In this document: piece after piece, positions 8,829 to 16,734 of the stretch | Position numbering within the stretch: position 1 is the first letter of the stretch | Layout of the letters: the number at the start of each line of letters is the position of its first letter | NCBI GenBank assembly: GCA_035633215.1 | Contig: DASQFI010000006.1 | Span: forward strand, 1-28,479 | DNA: 28,479 nucleotides | Reading direction: 5' to 3' | Source: DASQFI01 sp035633215 | GTDB taxonomy: Bacteria; Acidobacteriota; Vicinamibacteria; Vicinamibacterales; SCN-69-37 | Notes under the pieces: model-generated | Told to the model about the DNA's origin: nothing | Databases searched by the model: none | What the model saw: the letters and a program-made list of their open reading frames with translations, nothing else | Position numbers and translations under genes: made by a program

Positions 8829-10163
8829 TCAAGACCGCGAGAGGTGATCGACCTGGCCGCTGACGATCGCGCCGATACTCTCGACGACGTAGTCGATCAT
8901 CGGGTCTGTCAACCCCGGGTACACGCCGACCCAGAAGGTGTTCGCCATCACGAGATCGGTCTGCGTCAACGGCCCGGCCACGCGGTGCGGAATCGACCGG
9001 AAGGCCGGCTGCCGCAAGAGGTTGCCGCCGAAGAGGAGGCGGGTGCCAATCTTTCGCGCGTCGAGGCCCGCGATGAGGTCTCTCCTGCGGATGGGCGCGC
9101 CGGGACGCACGGTCAGCGCGAAGCCAAACCAGCTCGGGTCCGATCCGGTGCACGCCTCGGGCAACACGAGGAACTCCTGGAGCGGCTCGAGTCCCTGTCG
9201 CAACCGACGCCAGTTGCGCTTGCGCGCGGCGATAAACGTTGGCAGCTTCTTGAGTTGCGACACGCCAACCGCCGCTTGCATGTCCGTCGCCTTCAGGTTG
9301 TACCCAAGGTGCGAGTAGATGTACTTGTGATCGTAGCCGGCAGGCAAATCGCCGAGCTGCCAGCCGAACCGCTTGCCACACGTGTCGGCTTTGCCCGGTG
9401 CGCACCAGCAGTCGCGGCCCCAATCCCGGAACGACTCGACGATCACCTTGAGCTTCGGCCGGTCGGTGCACACCGCGCCGCCCTCGCCCATCGTGATGTG
9501 ATGCGCCGGATAGAAGCTCGCGGTGCCGAGGTCGCCGAACGTTCCGGTCAGCCGCCCCTGGTAGGAGGATCCGAGCGCGTCGCAGTTGTCCTCGACCAGC
9601 CACAGATCGTGGCGCCTGGCGATCTCGACAATACGATCCACCTCGTATGGATTGCCGAGTGTATGGGCGAGCACGATGGCACGCGTGCGCGGACCGATCG
9701 CGGCTTCCACGGCCTCGATGTCGGCGTTGTAGTGCCCCAACGTCACATCGACGAAGACGGGCACCAGGCCGTTCTGAACGATCGGCGCCACCGTGGTTGG
9801 AAACCCGGCGGCCACCGTGATCACCTCGTCGCCCTTCCTCAAGCGATCGTCGCCGAGCGCCTCCGACGTGAGCGCGGACACCGCAAGCAGGTTCGCGGAT
9901 GATCCTGAATTGCAGAGCATCGCGTGCCGGACGCCCAGCACCTTTGCAAAGTCCACTTCGAAGCGCTCGGCGAAACGTCCCGTCGTCAGCCAGAAATCGA
10001 GCGAGGCGTCGACGAGGTGAACGACGTCCTCGGCGTCGAAGACGCGCCCTGAGACCGGAACCGGCGAGACGCCCGGCACGAAGGGCCCAGAACGAAACGC
10101 CTCGCCGTGGTAGTCAATGACCTGGGCGAGGATGCGCTGTCTGAGCGAGTCGGCGGTCGACAC
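8829..10163 (-). CDS. rfbH: CDP-4-keto-6-deoxy-D-glucose-3-dehydrase (E1, RfbH)
   Basis: A 444-residue DegT-fold enzyme, close to the usual length of about 437. Two marks separate it from aminotransferases. The PLP lysine is replaced by histidine in YPAHHITMGEGGAV (H221), and the [2Fe-2S] ligand pattern C-X57-C-X1-C-X7-C is exact (C194, C252, C254, C262; CWCAPGKADTCGKRF). E1 uses PMP and the iron-sulfur cluster to remove the C3 hydroxyl of CDP-4-keto-6-deoxyglucose, with electrons normally from RfbI (E3). GTG 10163 starts 4 nt after the rfbG stop; earlier sequence in this frame is antisense-like. Operon partners rfbG and rfbF support the assignment. No RfbI gene is visible in the window. Confidence 0.96.
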   Translation of the reverse strand: MSTADSLRQRILAQVIDYHGEAFRSGPFVPGVSPVPVSGRVFDAEDVVHLVDASLDFWLTTGRFAERFEVDFAKVLGVRHAMLCNSGSSANLLAVSALTSEALGDDRLRKGDEVITVAAGFPTTVAPIVQNGLVPVFVDVTLGHYNADIEAVEAAIGPRTRAIVLAHTLGNPYEVDRIVEIARRHDLWLVEDNCDALGSSYQGRLTGTFGDLGTASFYPAHHITMGEGGAVCTDRPKLKVIVESFRDWGRDCWCAPGKADTCGKRFGWQLGDLPAGYDHKYIYSHLGYNLKATDMQAAVGVSQLKKLPTFIAARKRNWRRLRQGLEPLQEFLVLPEACTGSDPSWFGFALTVRPGAPIRRRDLIAGLDARKIGTRLLFGGNLLRQPAFRSIPHRVAGPLTQTDLVMANTFWVGVYPGLTDPMIDYVVESIGAIVSGQVDHLSRS

Positions 10164-10167
10164 GGAC

Positions 10168-11193
10168 CTAGGCGCCCAGGCGCGGGCCGGCGCCGACGGG
10201 ACTCTGCGTCGAGGGCAGGCCCAAGAACGCGCGATACCAGTCGATCGTCTCGCCCAGCCCCGTCTCGAGATCGAACTGCGGCGTCCAGCCGAGGACGGTT
10301 TGCGCCTTCCGGGCGGACAAGTACTGGTGGCGAATCTCACCGCGCGCGTCGTTGCGGATCTCCGGTTCTATCGGACTGGCGAGCAACCGCCTGAGGGCGT
10401 CGACGATGTCGAGCACCGACCGCGGTGACTCGTCGCTGAAGTTGAACGCCTGGCCGGCGATCCCGCCGTCGTCGAGCGCCTCGGCCAGACGCAGATACGC
10501 GCCAATGGCGTCTTTCACGAAGATGTAGTCGCGCAGGAAGGTCCCGTCACTCCGAAGCACCGGTCGCAAGCCCCGGAGCAGAGCCCGGATGGTTCCCGGC
10601 ACGAGGCGGCTCCAGTTGAGATCCCCGCCGCCGTAGATGTTTCCGCAGCGGGCGATCGCCAGCGGGAGACCGTACGTATGGTGGTAGCTCTGTGCGATGA
10701 GGTCCGCGCAGCTCTTCGAGACTTCGTACGGGTGTCGACCGGCCAGCGGCATGTCCTCCGTGTACGGGGGCCTCTGTTCGCCGTACGCCTTGTCACTCGA
10801 CGCCACGATCACGCGACGCACGTGGCCGGCATGTAATCGGCACGCTTCGAGGACCTGCCACGTGCCGCGGACATTCGCCTCGAACGTGATAGCCGGCGCC
10901 GCCTGCGCCACGCCCACCAGCGTCTGCGCGCCAAGATGAAACACCGTATCGATCTCGTGCAGGACGATCGCGCGTTCGATCGCCCGCGCGTCCTCGAGCG
11001 ACCCGGCGATGACCGATGTCCGCGTGACGTCGCCGCTCCGATAGAGTTCGGACTGTGGGTCAGGATCGAGCACGAACGCGACGACGCAGGCGTCGGCGTC
11101 GAGGAGAGCTTTGACCAGCCACGAGCCCACCATCCCCGTCGCGCCTGTGACCAGCACGCGACGTCCCTGCCACCTACGCGACGCCTGGCTCAT
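10168..11193 (-). CDS. rfbG: CDP-glucose 4,6-dehydratase
   Basis: 341 residues, an extended SDR with VLVTGATGMVGSWLVKALL (13-31), the SSDKAYGE strand (about 132-139) and the active-site pair Y156/K160 in YEVSK. GNIYGGGDLNWSRLVPGTI and SDGTFLRDYIFVKD are characteristic of RfbG. It converts CDP-glucose to CDP-4-keto-6-deoxyglucose with bound NAD. The start ATG at 11193 overlaps the rfbF stop as ATGA, which fixes the start; the frame extends upstream only into rfbF. It stands between the enzyme making its substrate (rfbF) and the one using its product (rfbH). Confidence 0.95.
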   Translation of the reverse strand: MSQASRRWQGRRVLVTGATGMVGSWLVKALLDADACVVAFVLDPDPQSELYRSGDVTRTSVIAGSLEDARAIERAIVLHEIDTVFHLGAQTLVGVAQAAPAITFEANVRGTWQVLEACRLHAGHVRRVIVASSDKAYGEQRPPYTEDMPLAGRHPYEVSKSCADLIAQSYHHTYGLPLAIARCGNIYGGGDLNWSRLVPGTIRALLRGLRPVLRSDGTFLRDYIFVKDAIGAYLRLAEALDDGGIAGQAFNFSDESPRSVLDIVDALRRLLASPIEPEIRNDARGEIRHQYLSARKAQTVLGWTPQFDLETGLGETIDWYRAFLGLPSTQSPVGAGPRLGA

Positions 11194-11993
11194 GGGCGGG
11201 CCCCGAGCGCCGGGGTGGCCGGTCGCCACGCCGCGGTCCACGGCGCCGCGCCCGAGTCCCAGAGCGAGTTGAGCAATCGCACGTCACGTAAGGTATCCAT
11301 GCAATGCCAGAACTCCTCATGGCGGTACGCCGCGAGCTGCCCCGCCATCGCCAGCCGATCAAGCGGACCGTGTTCGAACACGGTGTCGTCGCCGGCAATG
11401 TAGTCGAGGACTTCCGGCTCCAGGACGAAGAATCCCCCGTTGATCCAGCCCTCAGCGGTCTGGGGCTTTTCGTCGAATCGTCCGACGAGATCCCCCTCCA
11501 GTTGCACCGCGCCGAAACGCGCGGGCGGCCGAACTGCCGTCAGCGTCGCCAGCCGTCCGTGGCGCCGATGAAAAGCCACGAGATCGGCAATGTTCAGCTC
11601 CGCGACGCCATCGCCGTAGGTCATCATGAACGTCTCGTTGCCGATCCACGACTTCAGCCGCTTCAGGCGCCCGCCGAGCTGCGTGGTCAATCCCGTATCG
11701 ATCAGATGGATGGTCCAGTCCTCGCGAACGCCATCATGTATCTGCGCGCCGTCAGAGGCCAGCCTCACCGTCAGATCGTTTCGCATGCGATGGTAGTCGA
11801 GGAAGTACCGTTTGATGACCTCCGCTCGGTACCCCAGCGCGACGATGAACTCGGTGAAATCGAAGCTCGCATACGTTTTCATGATGTGCCAGAGAATCGG
11901 CTGCCCGCCGATCTCGACCATCGGTTTCGGCCTGAGGTCGGTTTCTTCAGATAACCGGGTCCCCAGACCACCCGCCATGATCACCGTTTTCAT
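11190..11993 (-). CDS. rfbF: Glucose-1-phosphate cytidylyltransferase
   Basis: 267 residues; the family is about 257. The nucleotidyltransferase signature GGLGTRLSEETDLRPKPMVE (8-27) is followed by ILWHIMKTYASF, FMMTYGDGVAELN with metal-binding D128 and WINGGFFVLEPEVLDYI. It makes CDP-glucose from CTP and glucose-1-phosphate, the entry step to CDP-3,6-dideoxyhexoses. ATG 11993 sits directly at the conserved N-terminus with GAGGTG about 8 nt upstream. It is the first gene of the minus-strand operon, so the operon promoter should lie in 11994-12220. Confidence 0.96.
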   Translation of the reverse strand: MKTVIMAGGLGTRLSEETDLRPKPMVEIGGQPILWHIMKTYASFDFTEFIVALGYRAEVIKRYFLDYHRMRNDLTVRLASDGAQIHDGVREDWTIHLIDTGLTTQLGGRLKRLKSWIGNETFMMTYGDGVAELNIADLVAFHRRHGRLATLTAVRPPARFGAVQLEGDLVGRFDEKPQTAEGWINGGFFVLEPEVLDYIAGDDTVFEHGPLDRLAMAGQLAAYRHEEFWHCMDTLRDVRLLNSLWDSGAAPWTAAWRPATPALGARP

Positions 11994-12220
11994 GCCACAC
12001 ACCTCACCAGGTGGCTCCGCCATTGCAAAAGTCTGACCGCCCGGGCTTCGTCGCGACCTTACCGGGCCGCCCACCAGTGGGGCACAGCAAGATTCGACAA
12101 CTGGCCACTGCTGATAAAAGTCGGCCATTCGACGGACTTTCACGGTGCGTCGCGAAGGACTGCGGAGTCGGCTTCGCCGCTGAACGGGGAAGGCCCCCGA
12201 GCAGGTAGACTGGCGGCGCG
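11994..12220. promoter_or_regulatory. Divergent intergenic region between rfbF and the Gfo/Idh gene
   Basis: 227 bp separate two divergent transcription units, so both promoters are expected here. I see the rfbF ribosome binding site at its left edge but no convincing -35/-10 pair or operator on either strand. This is a positional inference. Confidence 0.4.
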
Positions 12221-13336
12221 ATGCGCGTTGCGGTCATCGGTCTGGGCGACGCGGGATACTCGATGCATCTTCCCGCCTTGGCGGGCCTTCGATCTGTTCA
12301 GATCGTTGGCGCGTGCGATCTCGACGCTGCGCGGCGTGAACGCGCACGCCAACGCTTCCACGTTCCGGCCTTTCCTGATTTTGAGTCGATGATGGACGCC
12401 GTTCGAGCGGACGTCGTCATCGTCGGCACGCCGCCCGACTCTCACGCGCAGTACTGCTTGGCTGCCCTGCAGCGAGGGGCGCACGTCATCTGCGAGAAGC
12501 CGTTTGTGTCGAGCCTCGAGGAGGCCGATGCGGTGCTGGCTCAGGCCTCATCGGCAGGTCGTCTCGTCGCACTCAACCACGAGTTCAGGGAGATGCCGAT
12601 TTTTCGCGCCGTCCTCGAGGAGGCCCACAAGCCCGGGGTGGGCGACGTGGCGTTCGCCCAAGTCTGGCAACTCATAGACCTTCCGCCGCGTACGGAAGAT
12701 GGCTGGCGGGGCCAGATGCACCAGCGCACGCTCTATGAAGCCGGTGTGCACCTTCTCGATTTTCTGATTGCGGTGTTCAGAGAAATGCCGGTCGGCGTTC
12801 GTGCCGTGACGTCGGGCAGCGGCGCCGCCGACAGCGTCTCCGACGCGATCGTGCTCGTGAGCCTCGAATTCTCGCGGGGCCGGCTTGCCCAACTCACACA
12901 AAACCGGCTTTGTCACGGGGAGACGCAGTACTTCGAAGTGCGTGTCGACACCGCGCGCGAATCGCTTCGCGCGTCATTTGGGGGACGTGCCCGGATCAGC
13001 GCGGGACTCTTCCGCGCATCCACGCCGCACGCGCGGTTCGAATTCGGCCGTTCGGGCCTCGCGTGGCGCGAGGTCGGGACGCGCCGCACGGTGCTCGCGA
13101 GAAACCCAGCCGACCCTCGAATGGCGGCCACCCGCGACGTGCTGGAGAAGACTCTGCGCGCGTTCAAAAGCGGATCGGCGCCTCCAGCGTCAGGGCGCGA
13201 GGGCCGCCAGATCCTGGAAGTGATTCTGGCGTGCTACCACTCGGCCGCCACAGGGCGTCGCGTCGCACTCGCAAGCCCGGAGGCGAGGTCGCTTACGTCC
13301 ATCCGGTTGGGAGCACCGGGTGCCGGGGTCCGATGA
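12221..13336 (+). CDS. Gfo/Idh/MocA family oxidoreductase
   Basis: 371 residues. The N-terminal Rossmann domain begins MRVAVIGLGDAGYSMHLPAL, followed by VVIVGTPPDSHAQYC and the family CEKPF motif (E92-K93-P94). An AGVHLLDFL segment matches the usual substrate-domain D/H region. These NAD(P)-dependent enzymes oxidise, reduce or epimerise sugars and sugar nucleotides. It is the first gene of the rightward block, divergent from the CDP-sugar operon. The C-terminal tail after about residue 345 is basic and low in conserved features. Substrate unknown. Confidence 0.86.
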   Translation: MRVAVIGLGDAGYSMHLPALAGLRSVQIVGACDLDAARRERARQRFHVPAFPDFESMMDAVRADVVIVGTPPDSHAQYCLAALQRGAHVICEKPFVSSLEEADAVLAQASSAGRLVALNHEFREMPIFRAVLEEAHKPGVGDVAFAQVWQLIDLPPRTEDGWRGQMHQRTLYEAGVHLLDFLIAVFREMPVGVRAVTSGSGAADSVSDAIVLVSLEFSRGRLAQLTQNRLCHGETQYFEVRVDTARESLRASFGGRARISAGLFRASTPHARFEFGRSGLAWREVGTRRTVLARNPADPRMAATRDVLEKTLRAFKSGSAPPASGREGRQILEVILACYHSAATGRRVALASPEARSLTSIRLGAPGAGVR

Positions 13337-13705
13337 GGCGTGCCGGACCCTTGGTTCGCGGCGCCAGACTGGTGCCGCGCCCTGAACCTCGTGAAGCGTG
13401 CTGTGACGTGTTTATCCACTTGCCTGGCACCGGGCGCGCGTGAGCGCGTGCAGGAGACTTTAGTCTTCCCAACGCGAACTCCTGAGCGATGAAGAAGGTC
13501 ACCGCGGTCCATATCACCACGGCCGGCGCGTTCGCGGCGCAGCGAGTTACGGGTAGTCCAACAGGTGGCGGCGCATGAGAGGTTATTGGCCGCGATCTTG
13601 CCTGAGTAAAGACCGGTAGAATCGTGCGCGAGACCGTTTCGCCGCTTGGCCCAGGGGAGAGCGCCTCGAAATGACGATAGCGGGCATGAGAGTGAGAGTC
13701 ACGAC
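13337..13705 (+). other. Intergenic stretch without a clear gene
   Basis: 369 bp between the Gfo/Idh and radical SAM genes. It holds the hairpin at 13357-13379 and a 29-codon frame at 13489-13578 beginning MKKVTAVHITTAGAF, which faintly resembles a glycosyltransferase N-terminus but stops at once. It may be debris of a deleted gene. The Shine-Dalgarno of the radical SAM gene (GAGAGTGAGAG) is at its right end. Nothing else was recognised. Confidence 0.4.
13357..13379 (+). terminator. Possible hairpin after the Gfo/Idh gene
   Basis: CGCGGCGCCA and TGGTGCCGCG form a 10-bp stem (one G-U pair) with a GAC loop, 20 nt past the stop at 13336. There is no U-tract after it, so it may pause transcription or protect the mRNA end rather than be a full intrinsic terminator. 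Confidence 0.4.
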
Positions 13706-14851
13706 ATGAACGTCCTTAGACGGGTTGCGCGCCACGCGCGTCTGACGCTCACAAACTACCGGTCGTCCCCCAGCCCGCCCTTCCTGGTGCTGTTCATCAA
13801 TTCGATCTGCAACATGAAGTGCGAGCATTGTTTCTATTGGCGGAGCCTGAATCAGCGCGACGACATGACGAAGGACGAGATTTTCGCGCTGTCCAAGTCG
13901 CTCGGTCGCATTGAGAACCTCAACCTCTCGGGCGGCGAGCCGTTCCTCCGGAAGGAATTCAGCGAGATCTGCCGACAGTTCGTCAGGCAAAACGGCGTTC
14001 GCCAGATCTACACGCCGACCAACGGCTGGTACCTCGAGAAGACCGTGAAGGCGGTCACCGAAACGCTGCAGGAGCCGAGCCTGGATCTGCTCGTCGTCGA
14101 GTTGTCACTCGACGGCATGCCGGAGTTCCACGACAAGTTTCGCGTGGCGCCCGGCGCGTTCGCTCGAGCCATGGCGACATACGACGCGCTTGTAGCAGAG
14201 CAGAAGAAAGACCCGCGGCTCCGCGTCCATGCGATCTCCACGGCGACCGATGTGAACGTGGCCGAGATCCGAAAGCTGACCACGTACCTGTTCGATCGGT
14301 GTCCGCAGATGGACCATCACAACCTCGCCATCATCCGGGGCGATCGCAAGAATCCAGCGCTCGTCACGCCGGACCTCCGTGAGTACTCCGAGCTGTACGA
14401 ATACATGCGGCGACTCTGGCTGCCGCGCGAGACCGGTCGCTACGGCGCGGTCGTCGAGCCGATGCTGCAGTGGGCTAAAGTCCAGACGCTGACCCAAAAG
14501 ACGCAGGTCATCCCCTGTCGCGCGGGGATTCTAACGGCGGTCGTGGCGGCCAACGGCGACGTGAGTGTCTGTGAGCTTCATGAGCCGCTCGGCAATTTGA
14601 AGACGCAGTCGTTCTGGGACATCTGGAACTCGGATCGCGCGGCGGCCTTGAGAAAGTCCATCGCCGCCAAGGCATGCCACTGTACGACCGAGGTGTTCCT
14701 CTGGCCCAGCATCGTGTTTCAACCGGGACCGCTGGCCCAGACGCTCGCACGGGCCGGCGTCTGGCAGAAGGTCCGGCCACTCGCACCGGGCGAGAAAATC
14801 GTTCTCGAGCCGGTTGAGACCGCAGTCACAGGCAGCGCCTCTGCTCGCTAA
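13706..14851 (+). CDS. Radical SAM protein with SPASM/twitch-like C-terminus
   Basis: 381 residues. The radical SAM cluster motif CNMKCEHC has C35, C39 and C42 (CX3CX2C), followed by NLNLSGGEPF (GGEP motif, about 76-79). Four more cysteines (C271, C289, C324, C326), in the setting CRAG...NGDVSVCELHEPLGN...SFWDIWNSD...CHC, suggest an auxiliary iron-sulfur site of the SPASM/twitch kind. Relatives with this layout modify peptides or sugars or act in cofactor pathways; the substrate is not readable. ATG 13706 follows GAGAGTGAGAG by a few bases and is preferred to the upstream in-frame start at 13646. It lies just before the GT2 array. Confidence 0.88.
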   Translation: MNVLRRVARHARLTLTNYRSSPSPPFLVLFINSICNMKCEHCFYWRSLNQRDDMTKDEIFALSKSLGRIENLNLSGGEPFLRKEFSEICRQFVRQNGVRQIYTPTNGWYLEKTVKAVTETLQEPSLDLLVVELSLDGMPEFHDKFRVAPGAFARAMATYDALVAEQKKDPRLRVHAISTATDVNVAEIRKLTTYLFDRCPQMDHHNLAIIRGDRKNPALVTPDLREYSELYEYMRRLWLPRETGRYGAVVEPMLQWAKVQTLTQKTQVIPCRAGILTAVVAANGDVSVCELHEPLGNLKTQSFWDIWNSDRAAALRKSIAAKACHCTTEVFLWPSIVFQPGPLAQTLARAGVWQKVRPLAPGEKIVLEPVETAVTGSASAR

Positions 14852-14928
14852 TCTCAGGTCGTCTGCCATGCCTGCCGTCGAGTGACACTGTGGCTGAACT
14901 GCGTGCGCGTCACCACAAGCGTTGCTGA

Positions 14929-15807
14929 ATGTCTATGGATCTTTCCGTCGTGATCGCCAGCATCGACGCGGAGCTCTCGATCGGGAGTTGTCTCCGGCTG
15001 CTCAGGACGGCGTGCGCAGGGGTTCGAGCGGAGTTTCTGGTCTGTGAGCCCTTGGGCAACCACACCGCCTCGAGCGTGGTGGGGCTCGACGATCGGATTA
15101 AGCTGTTCCGCTTCCCAAAAAAGGCCTTGGCCCCTGTGCTCTGGGCGGAAGGCCTGCGGCGCTCGACGGGCCGCATCGTGGCCTTCACGACCGGCCACTG
15201 TCTTGTGTCGTCCACGTGGGCGAGGTCTCTCGTCGACGCGCTCGACGCCGGGGCAACGGGCGCGGGCGGCCCCCTCGTGATTGGCCCCGGTGCGCGGCCG
15301 CTCGATTGGGCGGTGTTCTATCTTCGCTATTCGGCTTTCATGCCGGAAACGATCGGCACCGGACGCGTGGCCGGAGAAATTGCGGGGGACAATGCAGCTT
15401 ACCGTCGCGAAGCGCTGGACCGGCACGCCGCCTCCTTCACGGACGGTTTCTGGGAGGTCGATTTCCATCGTCTGATTCGGCGAGACGGCGGGTGGCTCGT
15501 CGTCGCCCCGGCCGCCACGGCCGCCTTTGGTCGCAGCTTCCCGGTGCGGACGATCGCCGCGCACCGCTTCGCGCATGGCCGGCAGTTCGGCGCCGGCCGC
15601 GTGCGCGGCGGCGCACGCGCCGGCTGGCAGGTCGTACTGGCGGCGCCGGTGGTCCCGTTCGTGCTGGCGACGAGAGCCGCGAGGCGCGTGGCTCGAACCA
15701 GGGACGGACGCTGGCGCTTCGTGCTGGCGCTGCCCTGGTTCCTGCTGCTGGCAGGCGCCTGGGCGGCAGGCGAAGCCTGGGGCGCGCTGAGAGGACCCGC
15801 CCGGTGA
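14929..15807 (+). CDS. GT2-like membrane-anchored glycosyltransferase, paralog 1 (degenerate catalytic motifs)
   Basis: 292 residues. It opens with the GT2 strand MDLSVVIASIDAE and shares with three neighbours the GDNAAYRRE motif (GDN 153-155), the HRFAHGRQFGAGR segment and a C-terminal membrane part ending GEAWGALRGPAR. Where the family has the acidic metal site (EDH or EDD in paralogs 2 and 4), this one reads FTTGH (86-90), and the first nucleotide-binding acidic strand reads FLVCEPLG. Either it binds metal or donor in another way or it is inactive, perhaps a structural partner. ATG 14929 or 14935 could start it. It overlaps paralog 2 by 4 nt (GTGA). Confidence 0.8.
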   Translation: MSMDLSVVIASIDAELSIGSCLRLLRTACAGVRAEFLVCEPLGNHTASSVVGLDDRIKLFRFPKKALAPVLWAEGLRRSTGRIVAFTTGHCLVSSTWARSLVDALDAGATGAGGPLVIGPGARPLDWAVFYLRYSAFMPETIGTGRVAGEIAGDNAAYRREALDRHAASFTDGFWEVDFHRLIRRDGGWLVVAPAATAAFGRSFPVRTIAAHRFAHGRQFGAGRVRGGARAGWQVVLAAPVVPFVLATRAARRVARTRDGRWRFVLALPWFLLLAGAWAAGEAWGALRGPAR

Positions 15808-16706
15808 CCGAACGCATGGATCTCTCCGTCGTGATTCCCTCGGTCAACGGACTGCCGATTGTGCTGGAATGCCTCAACGCGCTTCGCGCCGACGCCGCCT
15901 CGGGCGTGGCGATCGAGATGCTCGTCGTCGACCGGTGTGGCGAGGACGTTCGGCGTGCCCTCCGCGATCGGTTCCCCGAAGCGACCATCGTGCCGACCGC
16001 GCGAGACGCCACCATTCCCGAAATGCGCGCGCTCGCCTTTCGTCACGCGCGCGCGGATGCCATCGCCGTCATCGAGGATCACGTGCTCGTCCCCTCCGGC
16101 TGGGCCCGGCAGATGCTCGAGGCGTTGGCTGCCGGGCATGACGTCGTCGGCGGCATCGTGCTCAATGCCGCGACCGAGCGACTGGTCGACTGGGCCGCCT
16201 TCCTCTGTGAGTACAGCCACCTGTTGCCACCGATTCCCGCAGGTGAGGCCGAGTGGCTCACCGGCAACAATGTCGTCTACCGCAAGGCTGTGCTGGAGAA
16301 ATACCAGGCAACGCTGGCCGAAGGCCGATGGGAGGATTATCTTCACGCCGCGATGCGCCGCGGCGGCGTCGCACTCTTCTGCCGGCCGGATATCGTCGTC
16401 GGTCACAAGATGCACTATCGTGTGCGCGACTATTTGTCACAACGGTATCTCTACGCACGCGGTTGCGCAGGTCAGCAGCGCACGGCAATGTCGACGGCGG
16501 CGCGCGCGGTGAAAGCCGTGGGCACGCTCACACTTCCGCCGGTCCTTCTCTTTCGCATTGTCAGTCGAGTGCTGGCCAGTAGCAGCCATCGCGCTGAGCT
16601 GGCGCGGTCCATGCCCCTCCTCGGTGTGTTCGTCTGTGCCTGGGCGTTCGGAGAGATGGTGGGATACGTGGCCGGTCCCGGTGACACGATGGGGCGGATC
16701 TCGTGA
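15804..16706 (+). CDS. GT2 membrane-anchored glycosyltransferase, paralog 2
   Basis: 300 residues. GT2 N-terminus MDLSVVIPSVNG, LVVDRCGED nucleotide strand, the acidic metal motif EDH (91-93) in AVIEDHVLVPSGW, the GNNVVYRK motif (154-161), then RRGGVALFCRPDIVVGH and RYLYARGCAG. A C-terminal hydrophobic segment ends GEMVGYVAGPGD. It should transfer a sugar from a nucleotide donor to a lipid-linked acceptor at the inner membrane. The GTG start overlaps the previous stop (GTGA), with GAGGA (15791-15795) 8 nt upstream, better than the in-frame ATG at 15816. With intact acidic residues it is a probable active member of the array. Confidence 0.86.
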   Translation: MTERMDLSVVIPSVNGLPIVLECLNALRADAASGVAIEMLVVDRCGEDVRRALRDRFPEATIVPTARDATIPEMRALAFRHARADAIAVIEDHVLVPSGWARQMLEALAAGHDVVGGIVLNAATERLVDWAAFLCEYSHLLPPIPAGEAEWLTGNNVVYRKAVLEKYQATLAEGRWEDYLHAAMRRGGVALFCRPDIVVGHKMHYRVRDYLSQRYLYARGCAGQQRTAMSTAARAVKAVGTLTLPPVLLFRIVSRVLASSSHRAELARSMPLLGVFVCAWAFGEMVGYVAGPGDTMGRIS

Positions 16707-16734
16707 GACGCGTTGGCGCGCGGCACGAGCTGGC

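Noticed and set aside
8818..9603. N-terminal extension of the C-methyltransferase frame
   Set aside because: It is antisense-like R/P/A-rich sequence lying inside rfbH. The zinc motif and ribosome site place the start at 8817.
10164..10340. N-terminal extension of rfbH
   Set aside because: The extension lies inside rfbG and has no similarity to RfbH; family length fits the start at 10163.
15216..15803. Upstream extension of GT2 paralog 2
   Set aside because: It is R-rich frame-shifted sequence within paralog 1; the GTGA overlap with a ribosome site gives the start.
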